A program made the translations under genes and the position numbers. The notes under the pieces were generated by a model. That model was not told where the DNA came from and made no database searches. It saw only the letters and a list, made by a program, of their open reading frames with translations. A stretch of DNA of 64,000 bases from Planctomycetota bacterium (GTDB taxonomy: Bacteria; Planctomycetota; Planctomycetia; Gemmatales; Gemmataceae): contig RFZJ01000007.1 in assembly GCA_009920765.1 (NCBI GenBank), forward strand, positions 23,820 to 87,819. The letters are read 5' to 3'. Below are positions 52,236 through 61,673 of the stretch, in pieces. The stretch's first letter is position 1. Each line of letters starts with the position of its first letter.

Positions 52236-53318
52236 ATGGCGCAGCATTCTTCAATTGACTTTCTTGCTATTGCTAATCGGATTATCTCCGGCGGGGATAT
52301 TACAAGGGATGAAGCCAAACAACTTCTTCTTGTTCAAGGTGGTGAACTTTATGACTTGTTCTATGCAGCCAATAAAGTCCGTAGGCATTTTCATGGTAAT
52401 AAAGTCACTTTTTGCAGCATTCTTCCCACCAAATTTGGGAACTGTAGCGAAGACTGTAAATTCTGTGCTCAAAGTGCTCATTATGATGCTGATGTTAACG
52501 CTTATCCTATGATGGATGGTGCTGATGTTGAAAAAGCCTGTGCTAGTGCTCGAGATAATGGCGCCAGTGCTTTTGGGATTGTTAACAGTGGTAGAGGGCC
52601 TAACAAAAAAGAATGGCCTAAAATCATGGAGGCCATTGACTCCATGAAAAAGGTTGATGGTATTACACATTGTGCCACGCTTGGCACTTTAAATGAAGCT
52701 CAAGCAAGAGATTTAAAAGCCGCTGGTATACGTAGAATTAATCATAATCTAGAAACTTCAAAAGAGTTTTATCCTAAAATTGTTACCACTCATTCATGGC
52801 AAGATCGTGTTGACACCGTAAAACTAGCACAGAAGGTTGGCCTTGAGGCTTGCTGTGGTTGTATTTTTGGCATGGGTGAGAGTGTTGATGATCGGGTCAG
52901 CCTTGGGTTCAGTTTGAAAGAACTTAATCCTCATGTTGTTCCTCTTAATTTTCTTCATCCAATTGCTGGGACCCCCCTGGAAAATGAGCCTAAACTAAAA
53001 CCAATGGAAATTTTGAAAATCATAGCTGTCATGCGCTTGATACTTCCTAAACAAGATTTGAAAGTTGCTGGTGGTCGGGAGAAAAATCTTCGAGATCTCC
53101 AAAGTTGGATCTTTTATGTTGGGGGGACGAGTGGTTTGATTGGTAATTATCTTTCCACATACGGCCGCGCTAATCAGGAAGACTTACAAATGATTAGCGA
53201 CCTTGAACTTGAATGGCAGGATGATCGTGTTGGGGATTTGGATGAATCTGTTGCCCCATCCGAAAATCCCCCTCATTCTAATGGTTCATTGCTGCAACTT
53301 CCTGTGTTGAACTTTTAA
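52236..53318 (+). CDS. bioB: Biotin synthase
   Basis: Radical-SAM enzyme inserting sulfur into dethiobiotin, the last step of biotin synthesis. The 4Fe-4S cluster triad CxxxCxxC is in FGNCSEDCKFCAQSAHYDA. SAM-binding and substrate blocks include GASAFGIVNSGRGP, INHNLETSKEFYPKI, CCGCIFGMGESVDDRVSL, and the barrel end HPIAGTPLENEPKL. At 360 residues it is close to the E. coli enzyme. An AGGGG site lies 7 bases before the ATG. bioF follows after 20 bases, so the two form a biotin operon. Confidence 0.95.
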   Translation: MAQHSSIDFLAIANRIISGGDITRDEAKQLLLVQGGELYDLFYAANKVRRHFHGNKVTFCSILPTKFGNCSEDCKFCAQSAHYDADVNAYPMMDGADVEKACASARDNGASAFGIVNSGRGPNKKEWPKIMEAIDSMKKVDGITHCATLGTLNEAQARDLKAAGIRRINHNLETSKEFYPKIVTTHSWQDRVDTVKLAQKVGLEACCGCIFGMGESVDDRVSLGFSLKELNPHVVPLNFLHPIAGTPLENEPKLKPMEILKIIAVMRLILPKQDLKVAGGREKNLRDLQSWIFYVGGTSGLIGNYLSTYGRANQEDLQMISDLELEWQDDRVGDLDESVAPSENPPHSNGSLLQLPVLNF

Positions 53319-53338
53319 CCATCGGATAGCATCACAAA

Positions 53339-54541
53339 TTGGAAAATCCTGAATCTCAATCTGTCAATCATTTGGATTGGATCCAGCATGAGTTGGATCT
53401 TATATCAAATGCTGGATTGAAACGATTTCGAAGGTCACTTAATTTCTGCCCTGATGGTTCTATTATCTATCGTAAAAAAAAGCTGGTTAATTTTGCCTCG
53501 AGCGATTATCTGGCCTTTTCAAAACATCCTTACGTGATTCGCTCTGCTTATAAGGCACTTAATTCTTTTGGTGCTGGTGCTGGTGCTTCACCCTTGGTTT
53601 CCGGGTACACCCGACTGCATCGTTCTCTTGAACGAGAAATTGCTCAATGGGAAGGGTTTGATGACGCCCTTGTTTTCTCCAGTGGATTTGGTGCCAATCT
53701 GGGTGTTATTTCGGCTTTAGTTCATCCTAAGGATTTGATTCTTTGCGATTCTTTGAACCATGCCAGCATTATTGATGGTTGCAGACTTTCTCGTGCCACA
53801 TTAAGGTTTTACAAACATAAAGACTGTGATCATCTTCAAAATCTATTATTGCGAGACAGGGGTAAATTCAGGAAATTATGGATACTTTCTGATTCCCTTT
53901 TTAGTATGGATGGCGATTATGCCCCAATAGAAACTCTTTATCAAATTACATTGAAAAATGATGCAATGTTGATTCTTGATGAAGCACATGCGACCGGAGT
54001 CACGGGCGAAGATTCACGAGGCTTTACAGACACATTTCCTCTTGATTTGGATTGGAAGAACAGGGTGATAAAATTAGGAACATTAAGTAAAGCCTTGGCA
54101 TCGCAGGGCGGTTTTGTCTGTGCTGACAGGAAAATAATAGCTCTTATTAAAAACAAAGCTAGGTCTTATATTTTCTCCACCGCTCTATCACCAGTTTGTG
54201 TTGCTGCAGCCAGGGCTGCAATAAAGTTGATCATTAAAGATAATAGTCGAAGGGTGCTGGTTGATTCCCTAGCTGCTTATTTGCGCAGTAATCTACTTGA
54301 TATGGGGCTTGATATTGGCCCTTCGCAAAGCCATATCATTCCTATTATTTTTGGTAATGCTGAAAAAACAATGCGTATTTCCAAGGCCCTATTGGAACAG
54401 GGGTATTTGGTTCCGCCAATCCGTCCACCGTCAGTTCCCGAAAATTCCTCAAGGCTTCGCGTTTCCATCACGGCTTTTCATAGCTATGACCTTATAAATG
54501 GATTTCTTCTGAAGTTAAAAGAAGTTTTATCCCGGTTTTAA
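53339..54541 (+). CDS. bioF: 8-amino-7-oxononanoate synthase
   Basis: PLP-dependent condensation of pimeloyl thioester with alanine, early in biotin synthesis. At 400 residues it belongs to the alpha-oxoamine synthase family. Motifs are NFASSDYLAFSKHP, GAGASPLVSGYTRLH, CDSLNHASIIDGCRLS, SDSLFSMDGDYAPIE, LDEAHATGV and the PLP lysine in LGTLSKALASQGGF. It starts with TTG at 53339 since no ATG is near the family N-terminus. Glycine C-acetyltransferase is the close relative, but the bioB partner settles the call. Its 3' end overlaps the convergent FHA gene by 4 bases. Confidence 0.9.
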   Translation: MENPESQSVNHLDWIQHELDLISNAGLKRFRRSLNFCPDGSIIYRKKKLVNFASSDYLAFSKHPYVIRSAYKALNSFGAGAGASPLVSGYTRLHRSLEREIAQWEGFDDALVFSSGFGANLGVISALVHPKDLILCDSLNHASIIDGCRLSRATLRFYKHKDCDHLQNLLLRDRGKFRKLWILSDSLFSMDGDYAPIETLYQITLKNDAMLILDEAHATGVTGEDSRGFTDTFPLDLDWKNRVIKLGTLSKALASQGGFVCADRKIIALIKNKARSYIFSTALSPVCVAAARAAIKLIIKDNSRRVLVDSLAAYLRSNLLDMGLDIGPSQSHIIPIIFGNAEKTMRISKALLEQGYLVPPIRPPSVPENSSRLRVSITAFHSYDLINGFLLKLKEVLSRF

Positions 54542-54987
54542 TTATTTGTTGGGTAATTATCAGGCAAATCATTGTTTTGAACAATTTCGTCACTTTTTAT
54601 TTTGCACGAATCTGATTTGTCATCGTGATTCTCGTCAACATCTTCTTCTTGATTGTTAATTTGAATGGTGCCTTCCAAGTGCGGTTTTTTATCAATAGGT
54701 TCGCCAGTATTTATCTGTATTCGAAACGGAAGATTTGCAATGTTTAAACAATCATTGTTCTTAAGTGTTGCTCTTCGAATCTTTTTGCCATTTACCAATG
54801 TTCCATTGGTGCTGCCCAGATCTCGAAGAAGCAGGGTGTTTTCCATTTTAACTATTACACAATGAAACTTTGAAACGGATTTATGATCTAACCGTAAATC
54901 ACAATCTTCCTTACGGCCAACGACCGTAAGATCTCGTGTTAATTCGATAGAATTGCCGCCTTCAAGAGGCACTAATCGAAATCGCAT
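54538..54987 (-). CDS. FHA-domain protein
   Basis: 149 residues. The N-terminal forkhead-associated domain (about 1-95) has the phosphothreonine-binding signatures VGRKEDCDLRL, SVSKFHC and LGSTNGTLVNGKKI. The C-terminal 50 residues are acidic and hydrophilic (NQEEDVDENHDDKSD). FHA domains bind phosphorylated threonines, so it may read out a Ser/Thr kinase. The kinase at 39.7 kb is the only one in this window, and no link is shown. It has no signal peptide. Confidence 0.9.
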   Translation of the reverse strand: MRFRLVPLEGGNSIELTRDLTVVGRKEDCDLRLDHKSVSKFHCVIVKMENTLLLRDLGSTNGTLVNGKKIRRATLKNNDCLNIANLPFRIQINTGEPIDKKPHLEGTIQINNQEEDVDENHDDKSDSCKIKSDEIVQNNDLPDNYPTNN

Positions 54988-55179
54988 CGTGTAGGTTTAC
55001 CTATTTGAGAAGGAAAGAACAATTTAATTTAATTATACATTGATAGGAATACCACAACTACCGCCTGATTTAACCAACAAACTAGGTGAATTAGAAGGTT
55101 ATAACCGTTAATTTCGTTAGAAGTGTATTTTTTTGGTTAATGAGCGATAAGCTAAACTTCCTTGTCTGGTTTTAAAATA

Positions 55180-55968
55180 CTAAACCTTATTGCATGAGAT
55201 TAAGAAGCCATGGGCAAAAAACTTTTTATCAATACTAGGTGATTGCTTTGCTATCCAGGAAAGATTACCTAGAGGTAGTGTTTCGATTATTTGGAAGTTT
55301 GTTGTTTTTAAAAGAGTTGAAATTTCTTTCCAGGTAAATAGGTGTAAGGTCAATCCACTGATTCCTTGATGAATGGGGAGCAATTTGTTTCCAAAATGGG
55401 TTGAACGACTTAATCTTCGGATTAAATCTAACGCGAGCCATTTGTATCCTTTTAATCCTTTTGCGGCAGACCACATGTTATGTACATGAAGAATTAATTT
55501 ACCTCCGGGTTTAAGCACACGAAAGATTTCGTTTAGCATCTGAATTCGATGTTGTTGGTCTAAAAGCATGCCAAAACTACTGAAAAGGCATGAAGAATAA
55601 TTAATTGAGTTGGAACTGAGTTGGGAAAGTTCAAGCATATTTGCCCGTAAGAATAAATGTGGACCTTTGATTTCTTTATTTTTGGCCTGCAATAACATAG
55701 GTTTAGAAAGGTCTACCCCTAAAACCTTGTAGTTTTTTGGGGCAAAAAATTCTGCTACTCGCCCGGTTCCGCAACCAAGGTCCAGGATTATGCCTGTTTT
55801 ATTAAAATGCTTCTCGAGAAAACCTAGATCCTGATGAAAGTTTGGATTGTCTTTAAGTGAGGAATCGTAGTTCTCTGCGATATATTCATTTGAAATATAT
55901 TCCCATTGGGTTTTGCTTACCCCTTCGGGCATGAGCCAATCTGGTGGTGAAGAAGAATTAAAACTCAT
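55180..55968 (-). CDS. Class I SAM-dependent methyltransferase
   Basis: A 262-residue methyltransferase of the UbiE/type-11 kind. The SAM motif is ILDLGCGTGRVAEFF (about 55-69), followed by LGVDLSKPMLLQAKNK, LRANMLELSQLS, and the post-motif LKPGGKLILHVHNMW. The substrate is unknown. It lies 27 bases after a HEAT-repeat gene on the same strand and may be co-transcribed with it. Confidence 0.85.
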   Translation of the reverse strand: MSFNSSSPPDWLMPEGVSKTQWEYISNEYIAENYDSSLKDNPNFHQDLGFLEKHFNKTGIILDLGCGTGRVAEFFAPKNYKVLGVDLSKPMLLQAKNKEIKGPHLFLRANMLELSQLSSNSINYSSCLFSSFGMLLDQQHRIQMLNEIFRVLKPGGKLILHVHNMWSAAKGLKGYKWLALDLIRRLSRSTHFGNKLLPIHQGISGLTLHLFTWKEISTLLKTTNFQIIETLPLGNLSWIAKQSPSIDKKFFAHGFLISCNKV

Positions 55969-55995
55969 GCCTGCTTTGCCTGATTAATGATCGAA

Positions 55996-56649
55996 TTAAT
56001 TCCCTATATTTTTCAAAGCAGTGGAAGCTGCATCTTTGAACGATTTATCTCGCTGTTTTTTATCTTCCACAATCGACTTGAGAGATTCTTTTGCTTGCTT
56101 GGCTTCCGAGCCGATTTTTCCAAGTGCAACTGCTGATGCAAAACGAAGATCATTGTCCTTTAAAGTTTCTATGAGATCAGGGACGGCAGATTTTCCATCT
56201 TTGCCCAAGGCCCCGATTGCATCAATTGCTTTTTCTCGGATGTTGGTAGGTTTGGATTTGTCGATAAAAGCAGAATGAAGGACTGAAAAACTGGCAGCTC
56301 CAATCTTGCCCAAAGAAATTGCAGCTGCGTTTTGGTTCTCTTTTTTCTCATCATTATTGTTCAACAAAACTGCAAGTGCAGGGATCGCGTCTTTATTTTT
56401 AGTTTTTAAATTTCCGAGTGATTGTGCAGAAAACCTTCTTACAAAAGCGTCTTTGTCTTGCAGTCCGGTTATTAGAGCCGCTGTGGTTTTTTGATTGTCC
56501 TCTCCGCTCTCTCCCAATGCTTTTGCTGCAGCTCTACGGATTTCCGGGTCATTGTTTTTCAACTGAAGAATAAGTTTGTTGGTGTCTTCTGCACTTATAA
56601 ACGTGGTAATGCATGTGCCCAGGAAAATAGCTGAAAGGAAAAGTCTCAT
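55996..56649 (-). CDS. Secreted HEAT-repeat protein
   Basis: A 217-residue exported protein (signal LFLSAIFLGTCITTFISA) built from about five HEAT/PBS-lyase-like repeats (PEIRRAAAKALGESGEDNQK, AFVRRFSAQSLGNLKTKNKD, NAAAISLGKIGAASFSV, IREKAIDAIGALGKDGKSAV, RFASAVALGKIGSEAKQ). It should be a periplasmic binding scaffold. No catalytic motif is seen. It is the first gene of a two-gene minus-strand unit with the methyltransferase. Confidence 0.85.
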   Translation of the reverse strand: MRLFLSAIFLGTCITTFISAEDTNKLILQLKNNDPEIRRAAAKALGESGEDNQKTTAALITGLQDKDAFVRRFSAQSLGNLKTKNKDAIPALAVLLNNNDEKKENQNAAAISLGKIGAASFSVLHSAFIDKSKPTNIREKAIDAIGALGKDGKSAVPDLIETLKDNDLRFASAVALGKIGSEAKQAKESLKSIVEDKKQRDKSFKDAASTALKNIGN

Positions 56650-56953
56650 GTGTGTACTCCATAAAATGTTGCTTGGTCTGATTTCATAATATCTTTTTGT
56701 TTGGAGAGACTCAACTTAATGTTGTTTTTGTTTGCAGAATTGATTGTTGGTGTTGACAAGCGATGTTCAAATTGTGACTAATATGCAAATGGAGTGATTT
56801 GTGAGGAAAGGAAACTCTTGTATTTTAAGAAGTTATCGTTATGATCGCTCCATGTTGTGCCTGACTATTACAGCTGAAAATAACAGAGGTTGTTTTCTTA
56901 GGTAATAAAGACACAGGCTAGATTTCAGAGTTCTTTTGGAGGTTATAAGGTTT
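56650..56953. promoter_or_regulatory. Divergent intergenic region upstream of kamA
   Basis: About 300 bases between the HEAT-repeat gene and kamA, which point away from each other. It contains TTGACA at 56753-56758 with TAATAT at 56779-56784, a 20-base spacer that is longer than ideal for a promoter. GGAGG about 11 bases and AAGG about 4 bases before the kamA ATG provide ribosome binding. No RNA gene or additional coding frame is seen. Confidence 0.35.
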
Positions 56954-58408
56954 ATGAGTGAATCCGATGTGCGAGCCGAGGTGGCACCCGTTCCATTCGC
57001 CGATCAGTTCGGGGGTGGCGATAGTGAAGAGCCTCCCGGTAAGCCGAAGCGTCATCCTATTTGGCGCGATGTTCCGGATCACCAATGGAACGACTGGCGT
57101 TGGCAATCTCAAAACGCCATCCGATCAGTTAGGCAGCTTAAGGGTTTAATTACCTTTAGCCCTGAGGAAATGGAAGCCATAGGGTCTTTGGAAACAGAGT
57201 ATAAAACAGCTATTCCTCCTTATTACTTCTCTCTTATCAATCCTGAAGACCCAGAAGATCCTATCAGGCTTCAGTCGATTCCTTCCCCTTTGGAACTTAC
57301 CAACCCGTCTGGGTATGAGTTGGTGGATCCTTTGGAAGAAGATAAGGATTCGCCGGTTCCAGGCTTGACTCACAGGTATCCTGACCGAGCTTTACTAGTC
57401 ACGACTCATGTTTGCTCTATGTATTGCAGGTTTTGTACCCGCAAACGTGCTACCATGGTTCGGGGCGGATGGGATTCCATCAGCCGTGATGATGAACGTA
57501 TGGTTGAATACGTTCGTGATCATTCCGAAATTCGTGATGTGATTGTTTCAGGTGGGGACCCTCTGACCCTTCCAGTTACAAAACTTAGATTCTTTCTCGA
57601 AAATCTTGCTGCCATTCCTCATGTTGATGTGATTCGAATTGGCACTCGAGTTCCAGTTACTTTGCCTCAACGGTTGTTTGATCAGTCATTGATTGATCTT
57701 TTATCTTCGGTTGGTAAAGTTTGGATTCAGACACACTTTAACCATCCTAACGAGATTTCTGCAGAATCTGCCAAGGTCTGCATGTCTTTGTTAAAAGCAG
57801 GTATTCCTGTGAATAATCACACGGTACTCCTTAAAGGAGTTAATGATTCTCTTGATACCATGCGCAAGTTGATGCGAGGTTTGCTTCGGATTAAAGTGCG
57901 TCCTTACTACATTTTTCATTGTGATCCTGTTATTGGTGCTGGGCATTTTCGCACCTCTATCTGGAAGGGCATGGAGATTATGGAAGGCCTTCGTGGTCAT
58001 ATGTCAGGACTTGGCATACCAACCTATGTAGTGGATAGCCCTCATGGAGGTGGCAAAGTTCCTGTCATGCCTAATTATGTTGTTTCAGCTTCTGATGATG
58101 CTGTTGTACTGCGTAATTATGAGGGTATGCTTGTTCGTTATCAGGCAGAGGATAAACCTTTGCAAAGTAGTGATCAGGGCAGAACCCGAGGTGTTAGTTC
58201 CCTTCTTCAAGGTAGTAAATCTGCTTTGATTCCGGAAAATGCGGAACGAATGATTCGTCGTCAAATGAATCTTGCTACCGTTTCTTCTGAAGAAGCTTCC
58301 TCTGGTTGCGCTTCAAATGAAGGCCCTTCAGAAAATGAAGCTGTTCCTGATTCTTTGATAGAGTTGGGTATTAAAAAGAAAGTTGCCCCCGCAAGGAAGG
58401 CGCGTTAG
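56954..58408 (+). CDS. kamA: Lysine 2,3-aminomutase-family radical SAM enzyme
   Basis: A 484-residue radical-SAM, PLP-dependent enzyme that should convert L-lysine to beta-lysine. The cluster motif CxxxCxxC is in THVCSMYCRFCTRKR. Other family blocks are SRDDERMVEYVRDHSEIRDV, VSGGDPLTLP, IRIGTRVPVTLPQR, THFNHPNEI, NNHTVLLKGVND and PYYIFHCDPVIGAGHFRT, plus DSPHGGGKVPVMPNYV near the PLP site. At this length it resembles KamA. EpmB, the EF-P modification enzyme, is shorter. I start at ATG 56954; a TTG 18 bases earlier is less likely. A terminator follows the gene, so the ATP-grasp genes downstream have a separate transcript. Confidence 0.88.
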   Translation: MSESDVRAEVAPVPFADQFGGGDSEEPPGKPKRHPIWRDVPDHQWNDWRWQSQNAIRSVRQLKGLITFSPEEMEAIGSLETEYKTAIPPYYFSLINPEDPEDPIRLQSIPSPLELTNPSGYELVDPLEEDKDSPVPGLTHRYPDRALLVTTHVCSMYCRFCTRKRATMVRGGWDSISRDDERMVEYVRDHSEIRDVIVSGGDPLTLPVTKLRFFLENLAAIPHVDVIRIGTRVPVTLPQRLFDQSLIDLLSSVGKVWIQTHFNHPNEISAESAKVCMSLLKAGIPVNNHTVLLKGVNDSLDTMRKLMRGLLRIKVRPYYIFHCDPVIGAGHFRTSIWKGMEIMEGLRGHMSGLGIPTYVVDSPHGGGKVPVMPNYVVSASDDAVVLRNYEGMLVRYQAEDKPLQSSDQGRTRGVSSLLQGSKSALIPENAERMIRRQMNLATVSSEEASSGCASNEGPSENEAVPDSLIELGIKKKVAPARKAR

Positions 58409-58430
58409 AGGTATTAAAGTTTAATTTAAA

Positions 58431-58461
58431 GCCGCCAGGTTGTTTACTTGGCGGCTTTTTT
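58431..58461 (+). terminator. Rho-independent terminator after kamA
   Basis: GCCGCCAGG (58431-58439) pairs with CTTGGCGGC (58447-58455), nine pairs including one G-T, with a 7-base loop, followed directly by six T. The downstream ATP-grasp gene begins only 17 bases later. Confidence 0.9.
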
Positions 58462-58477
58462 GTTGGTGGGGTCTAGT

Positions 58478-59473
58478 ATGAAAATAGGGATTGTTTGTAA
58501 CTTAAAATCTGGCGTTATTAAATCCACACATTCCGATGACTTCGAGGAAGAGTTTGATTCACCAGAAACGATGCACGCAATCGGGGCTGTTTTGGCTTCA
58601 AAAAACCATCAAATCTCCTATTTTGCGGAATCCCCTAATCTGCCAGCGGAACTTATCAAAGATCGCCCTGATTTTGTCTTTAATTTTGCTGAGGGGCGTG
58701 GAACAAGTAGGGCAAGGGAAGCGAGAGTTCCAGCTTTGTTGGAAATTCTTGGTATTCCTTACTCTGGTTCAGATCCTTTTACACTTTGCATTGGTTTGGA
58801 TAAGGATGTAGCAAAAAAAGTTGTTTCTGATGCTGGTGTCAAAGTTCCCAAGGGGGCCATTTTTACCTCTGAAAACTTTGACATTGATTCAGTTCCAATT
58901 GATTTTCAATTTCCTGTTGTTGTCAAACCTGCCTGGGAGGGTTCTAGTAAAGGTATACGTGATTCTGCTGTAGCTAAATCCCGTCAGCAACTCCGTGCGT
59001 TATTAATTGAAGCTTTAAAGGGCTATGAACAGCCAGTAATCGTTGAAGAATATTTGCCAGGAGTTGAAATGACTGTTGGTTTGATTGGAAATGGCAAAGA
59101 GTTAAAAGTAGTTGGAGCAATGGAGATTGTTCCGAAAATCAAGGACGAATTTTTTATATACAGTCTTGAAGTAAAGAGAAATTATTTAACTAGAGTTGAT
59201 TACTGCGTGCCCCCAAAAATTTCAGGTGAGGTTATTGATTCTTTGTTTAATAGCGCTTTAAAAGCTTTCAAAGCTTTAGGGTGTAAAGATTTTGCAAGAA
59301 TTGATTTTCGCCTTAATACCGATGACCAGCCTGTTTTTATCGAAGCAAATCCACTGCCCGGGCTTAATCCTGTTACCAGCGACTTTGGCTTGATTGCCAA
59401 AGGTATGGGATTGACATACGAAAAATTGATTCTTTCTATTTTTGAAGCTGCCACGAAGAGGCTAGGGCTCTAG
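58478..59473 (+). CDS. D-alanine-D-alanine ligase-like ATP-grasp protein (first of pair)
   Basis: A 331-residue ATP-grasp ligase. I start at ATG 58478 (GGGG 7 bases upstream). The family pattern is DFVFNFAEGRGTSRAREARV in the N-terminal domain, ILGIPYSGSDPFTLCIGLDK, then PVVVKPAWEGSSKGI, VEEYLPGVEMTVGLIG, and the Mg-site end DFARIDFRLN and IEANPLPGLNP. It is close to the Ddl family, but the acceptor region differs from classic DdlB signatures, so the substrates could be D-Ala plus another acceptor or two other amino acids. It is paired with a second such ligase 56 bases on. Confidence 0.8.
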   Translation: MKIGIVCNLKSGVIKSTHSDDFEEEFDSPETMHAIGAVLASKNHQISYFAESPNLPAELIKDRPDFVFNFAEGRGTSRAREARVPALLEILGIPYSGSDPFTLCIGLDKDVAKKVVSDAGVKVPKGAIFTSENFDIDSVPIDFQFPVVVKPAWEGSSKGIRDSAVAKSRQQLRALLIEALKGYEQPVIVEEYLPGVEMTVGLIGNGKELKVVGAMEIVPKIKDEFFIYSLEVKRNYLTRVDYCVPPKISGEVIDSLFNSALKAFKALGCKDFARIDFRLNTDDQPVFIEANPLPGLNPVTSDFGLIAKGMGLTYEKLILSIFEAATKRLGL

Positions 59474-59529
59474 TTTTTATACCCCGCTTTTTTCTTTTAC
59501 ATCTTGATTCAAACTTATACACTTTCTGT

Positions 59530-60567
59530 ATGAATGAAAATCCTCCTATTAGTACTGTAGTTCCGCAATCACCTTTTAAAGTGATGATTCTTCATAACAT
59601 TCCTGTTTTGCCTTTAGACCATCCTGATGCTGATTCTGAACATGAAGTTATCGAAACTGTAGAAATCATTGAAAACGCTCTTGCAGAGCAGGGCGTCCGT
59701 TTTGAAAGATTCGGCCTTGGCAGAGATTTGGCTCCCCTGATTCACAGATTGAATTCTGATCCGCCTGATGTTGTATTTAATATGTTTGAAGGCTTTGCCG
59801 ATTTTACTGAAACTGAAGTGCATCTCGCAGGGCTTCTTGAATGGATGAAGATTCCGTTTACGGGTTCTAAATCACAAGCCCTTGCTGTGGGTAGAAACAA
59901 AGCGCTAGCTAAGGCCGTCTTGCAATCCTATGGAGTTTCTACCCCCGGTTTTTTTTGGGTAAACAATTCAACTGTCCCCCAGAATACCTTGGGTTGGCCT
60001 GTTATTGTTAAACCTGCCACTCAGGATGCCAGTATAGGGGTTGACCAAGGTAGTGTGGTAACTTCCCAGGATGATCTCGTCGAGCGGGTAAATCTGTTGC
60101 TTAAAAATTATGGGCCTCCTGTTTTGGTAGAGCAGTTTATTGATGGCAGGGAGTTAACTGCTGCTGTTATTGAAGATCCGGAAGTTTTTGTTCTCGCGCC
60201 TTCAGAAATTCATTTTACGATTCGCAATAAGGGGCTTTGGCCTATTATCTCCTATGATGCCAAATGGAAGCCTGATTCCGTAGAGTTTGAAGGCACACCT
60301 TATGAATATCCGGCCAAACTTACACCGGAATTACTTACTAAAGTAAAGGATACCGTAAAACGGGCTTATCTTGCGCTTGGTATTCGTGATTACGGAAGAA
60401 TTGATATGCGTGTTTCTACCGATGAAACTATTTATGTAATTGAGGTTAATCCGAATCCTGACCTTCATATTGTTACAGGATTGGCGATTAGCCTAGATTC
60501 TGCCAATCAAACTTATGGGGTTTTCCTTGAAAATCTTGTTACTCGGGCTTGGAAGCGTGGGCCTTAA
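59530..60567 (+). CDS. D-alanine-D-alanine ligase-like ATP-grasp protein (second of pair)
   Basis: A 345-residue ATP-grasp ligase, clearly related to its neighbour but diverged. It has PPDVVFNMFEGFADFTETEV, LEWMKIPFTGSKSQALAVGR, PVIVKPATQDASIGVDQG, VEQFIDGRELTAAVIED, GIRDYGRIDMRVS and VIEVNPNPDLH. The acidic and asparagine metal ligands are present in the last motif. It differs from the first copy in the loop after the ATP-binding lysine and in the tail, which suggests a different substrate, not redundancy. Precise substrates are unknown. Confidence 0.78.
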   Translation: MNENPPISTVVPQSPFKVMILHNIPVLPLDHPDADSEHEVIETVEIIENALAEQGVRFERFGLGRDLAPLIHRLNSDPPDVVFNMFEGFADFTETEVHLAGLLEWMKIPFTGSKSQALAVGRNKALAKAVLQSYGVSTPGFFWVNNSTVPQNTLGWPVIVKPATQDASIGVDQGSVVTSQDDLVERVNLLLKNYGPPVLVEQFIDGRELTAAVIEDPEVFVLAPSEIHFTIRNKGLWPIISYDAKWKPDSVEFEGTPYEYPAKLTPELLTKVKDTVKRAYLALGIRDYGRIDMRVSTDETIYVIEVNPNPDLHIVTGLAISLDSANQTYGVFLENLVTRAWKRGP

Positions 60568-60839
60568 TTTAGTTTTTTAACTCGTTCAAAAAAACGATTT
60601 TTACGATTTAATATTGTTTGATGTTGATATTTTTGCAAACAAATTGATTCAACTAAGGCTTGGTATTATTGTTTCTGTTTTTTTAAAGCTAATATTTTGT
60701 TAATAGGTGGGTTTGCTTGGTTGAATCGGTATCACTAATTTGATTAATAGCAATTCTGAAAATTCTGTTTCTTCGTTAAAGTTATAAACTAGTAAAATGG
60801 TAAAATATTTGCCAACTGGATATTCAAATCACAATTGTT
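60568..60839. other. AT-rich intergenic region between convergent genes
   Basis: 272 bases downstream of both the second ATP-grasp gene and queC. Only a weak possible terminator is visible, where TCGTT pairs with AACGA followed by five T (about 60583-60602). No gene or RNA is recognised. Confidence 0.4.
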
Positions 60840-61520
60840 TCAAGAGTAAGATGTTGGGTCTTTCATCAAAGCCTGTTTAAAACCATTCATTCTTTCTGCA
60901 CATTTGTTACACTTGCCACAATGTAATCCATTAATTGGGTAAATGCATGAAAAGGTGTGCTGCAAAGGCGCTTCCCTACCTAATTTTAAAACTTCTGTTT
61001 TATGCATTCCTGAATAGGGCCTTAATAATTTAACATTGCCGGAAACAGATTCATTGATTGCTCTTTCCATGGTAAGAAAAAAACTATCAGTTGCATCTGG
61101 GAATGGATTGGATTCTAAAACAGCCAGAGATAGACTTTTAACTTGATTAAGGTTGCACCATAGAAGTGCCTTTGCCGTTAAAAGAACATTTCTTCCCGGT
61201 AGAAAAACAGCCTCATCTGGCGAATCAATATCCGGTACATTGATTCCAGTCAGGCTCCAGTGATTTTTGTATAAATCACTAACAGGCACATCGAGTATAG
61301 TTAGGTCAGCTAAGTTAGGGGCTTTAATTGCGTTAAGAAACCTTGTTAGGTACTGGAATTCGATTTTTTCCCAATATAGCCCGCATCGAATAAATATAGG
61401 GCATACCTTTGGGAATTTATGGTTGACCATATCTGCCAGTAATATCGCACTATCCAGACCACCACTCACTAAAACAGCAGTTGGATAATTAATAAGTTCT
61501 TTGGTCATGCTGGAATTCAT
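60840..61520 (-). CDS. queC: 7-cyano-7-deazaguanine synthase
   Basis: Converts 7-carboxy-7-deazaguanine to preQ0 using ATP and ammonia, in the queuosine pathway. At 226 residues it has QueC length. The PP-loop is LVSGGLDSAILLADM at the N-terminus, and the C-terminal zinc site has the cysteines of FSCIYPINGLHCGKCNKCAE. PGRNVLLTAKALLWC is also typical. queD, queE and queF are not in this window. The gene diverges from murB. Confidence 0.9.
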   Translation of the reverse strand: MNSSMTKELINYPTAVLVSGGLDSAILLADMVNHKFPKVCPIFIRCGLYWEKIEFQYLTRFLNAIKAPNLADLTILDVPVSDLYKNHWSLTGINVPDIDSPDEAVFLPGRNVLLTAKALLWCNLNQVKSLSLAVLESNPFPDATDSFFLTMERAINESVSGNVKLLRPYSGMHKTEVLKLGREAPLQHTFSCIYPINGLHCGKCNKCAERMNGFKQALMKDPTSYS

Positions 61521-61673
61521 AAAATATTCTCATGGGATTTTGAAGCTATAATATCCTATGACATTTTTTCATAATTTAACGGGTGCTTCAGGTTCGTATG
61601 TAATATGGTATGTTAATATTCATGAAGATTTTCTACTTTAAATTTTTTATGTAAATAGATGATGGGGATTGAC

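Noticed and set aside
60583..60602. Terminator after the second ATP-grasp gene
   Set aside because: Only about five pairs with an A-rich loop; too weak to list as a separate terminator.
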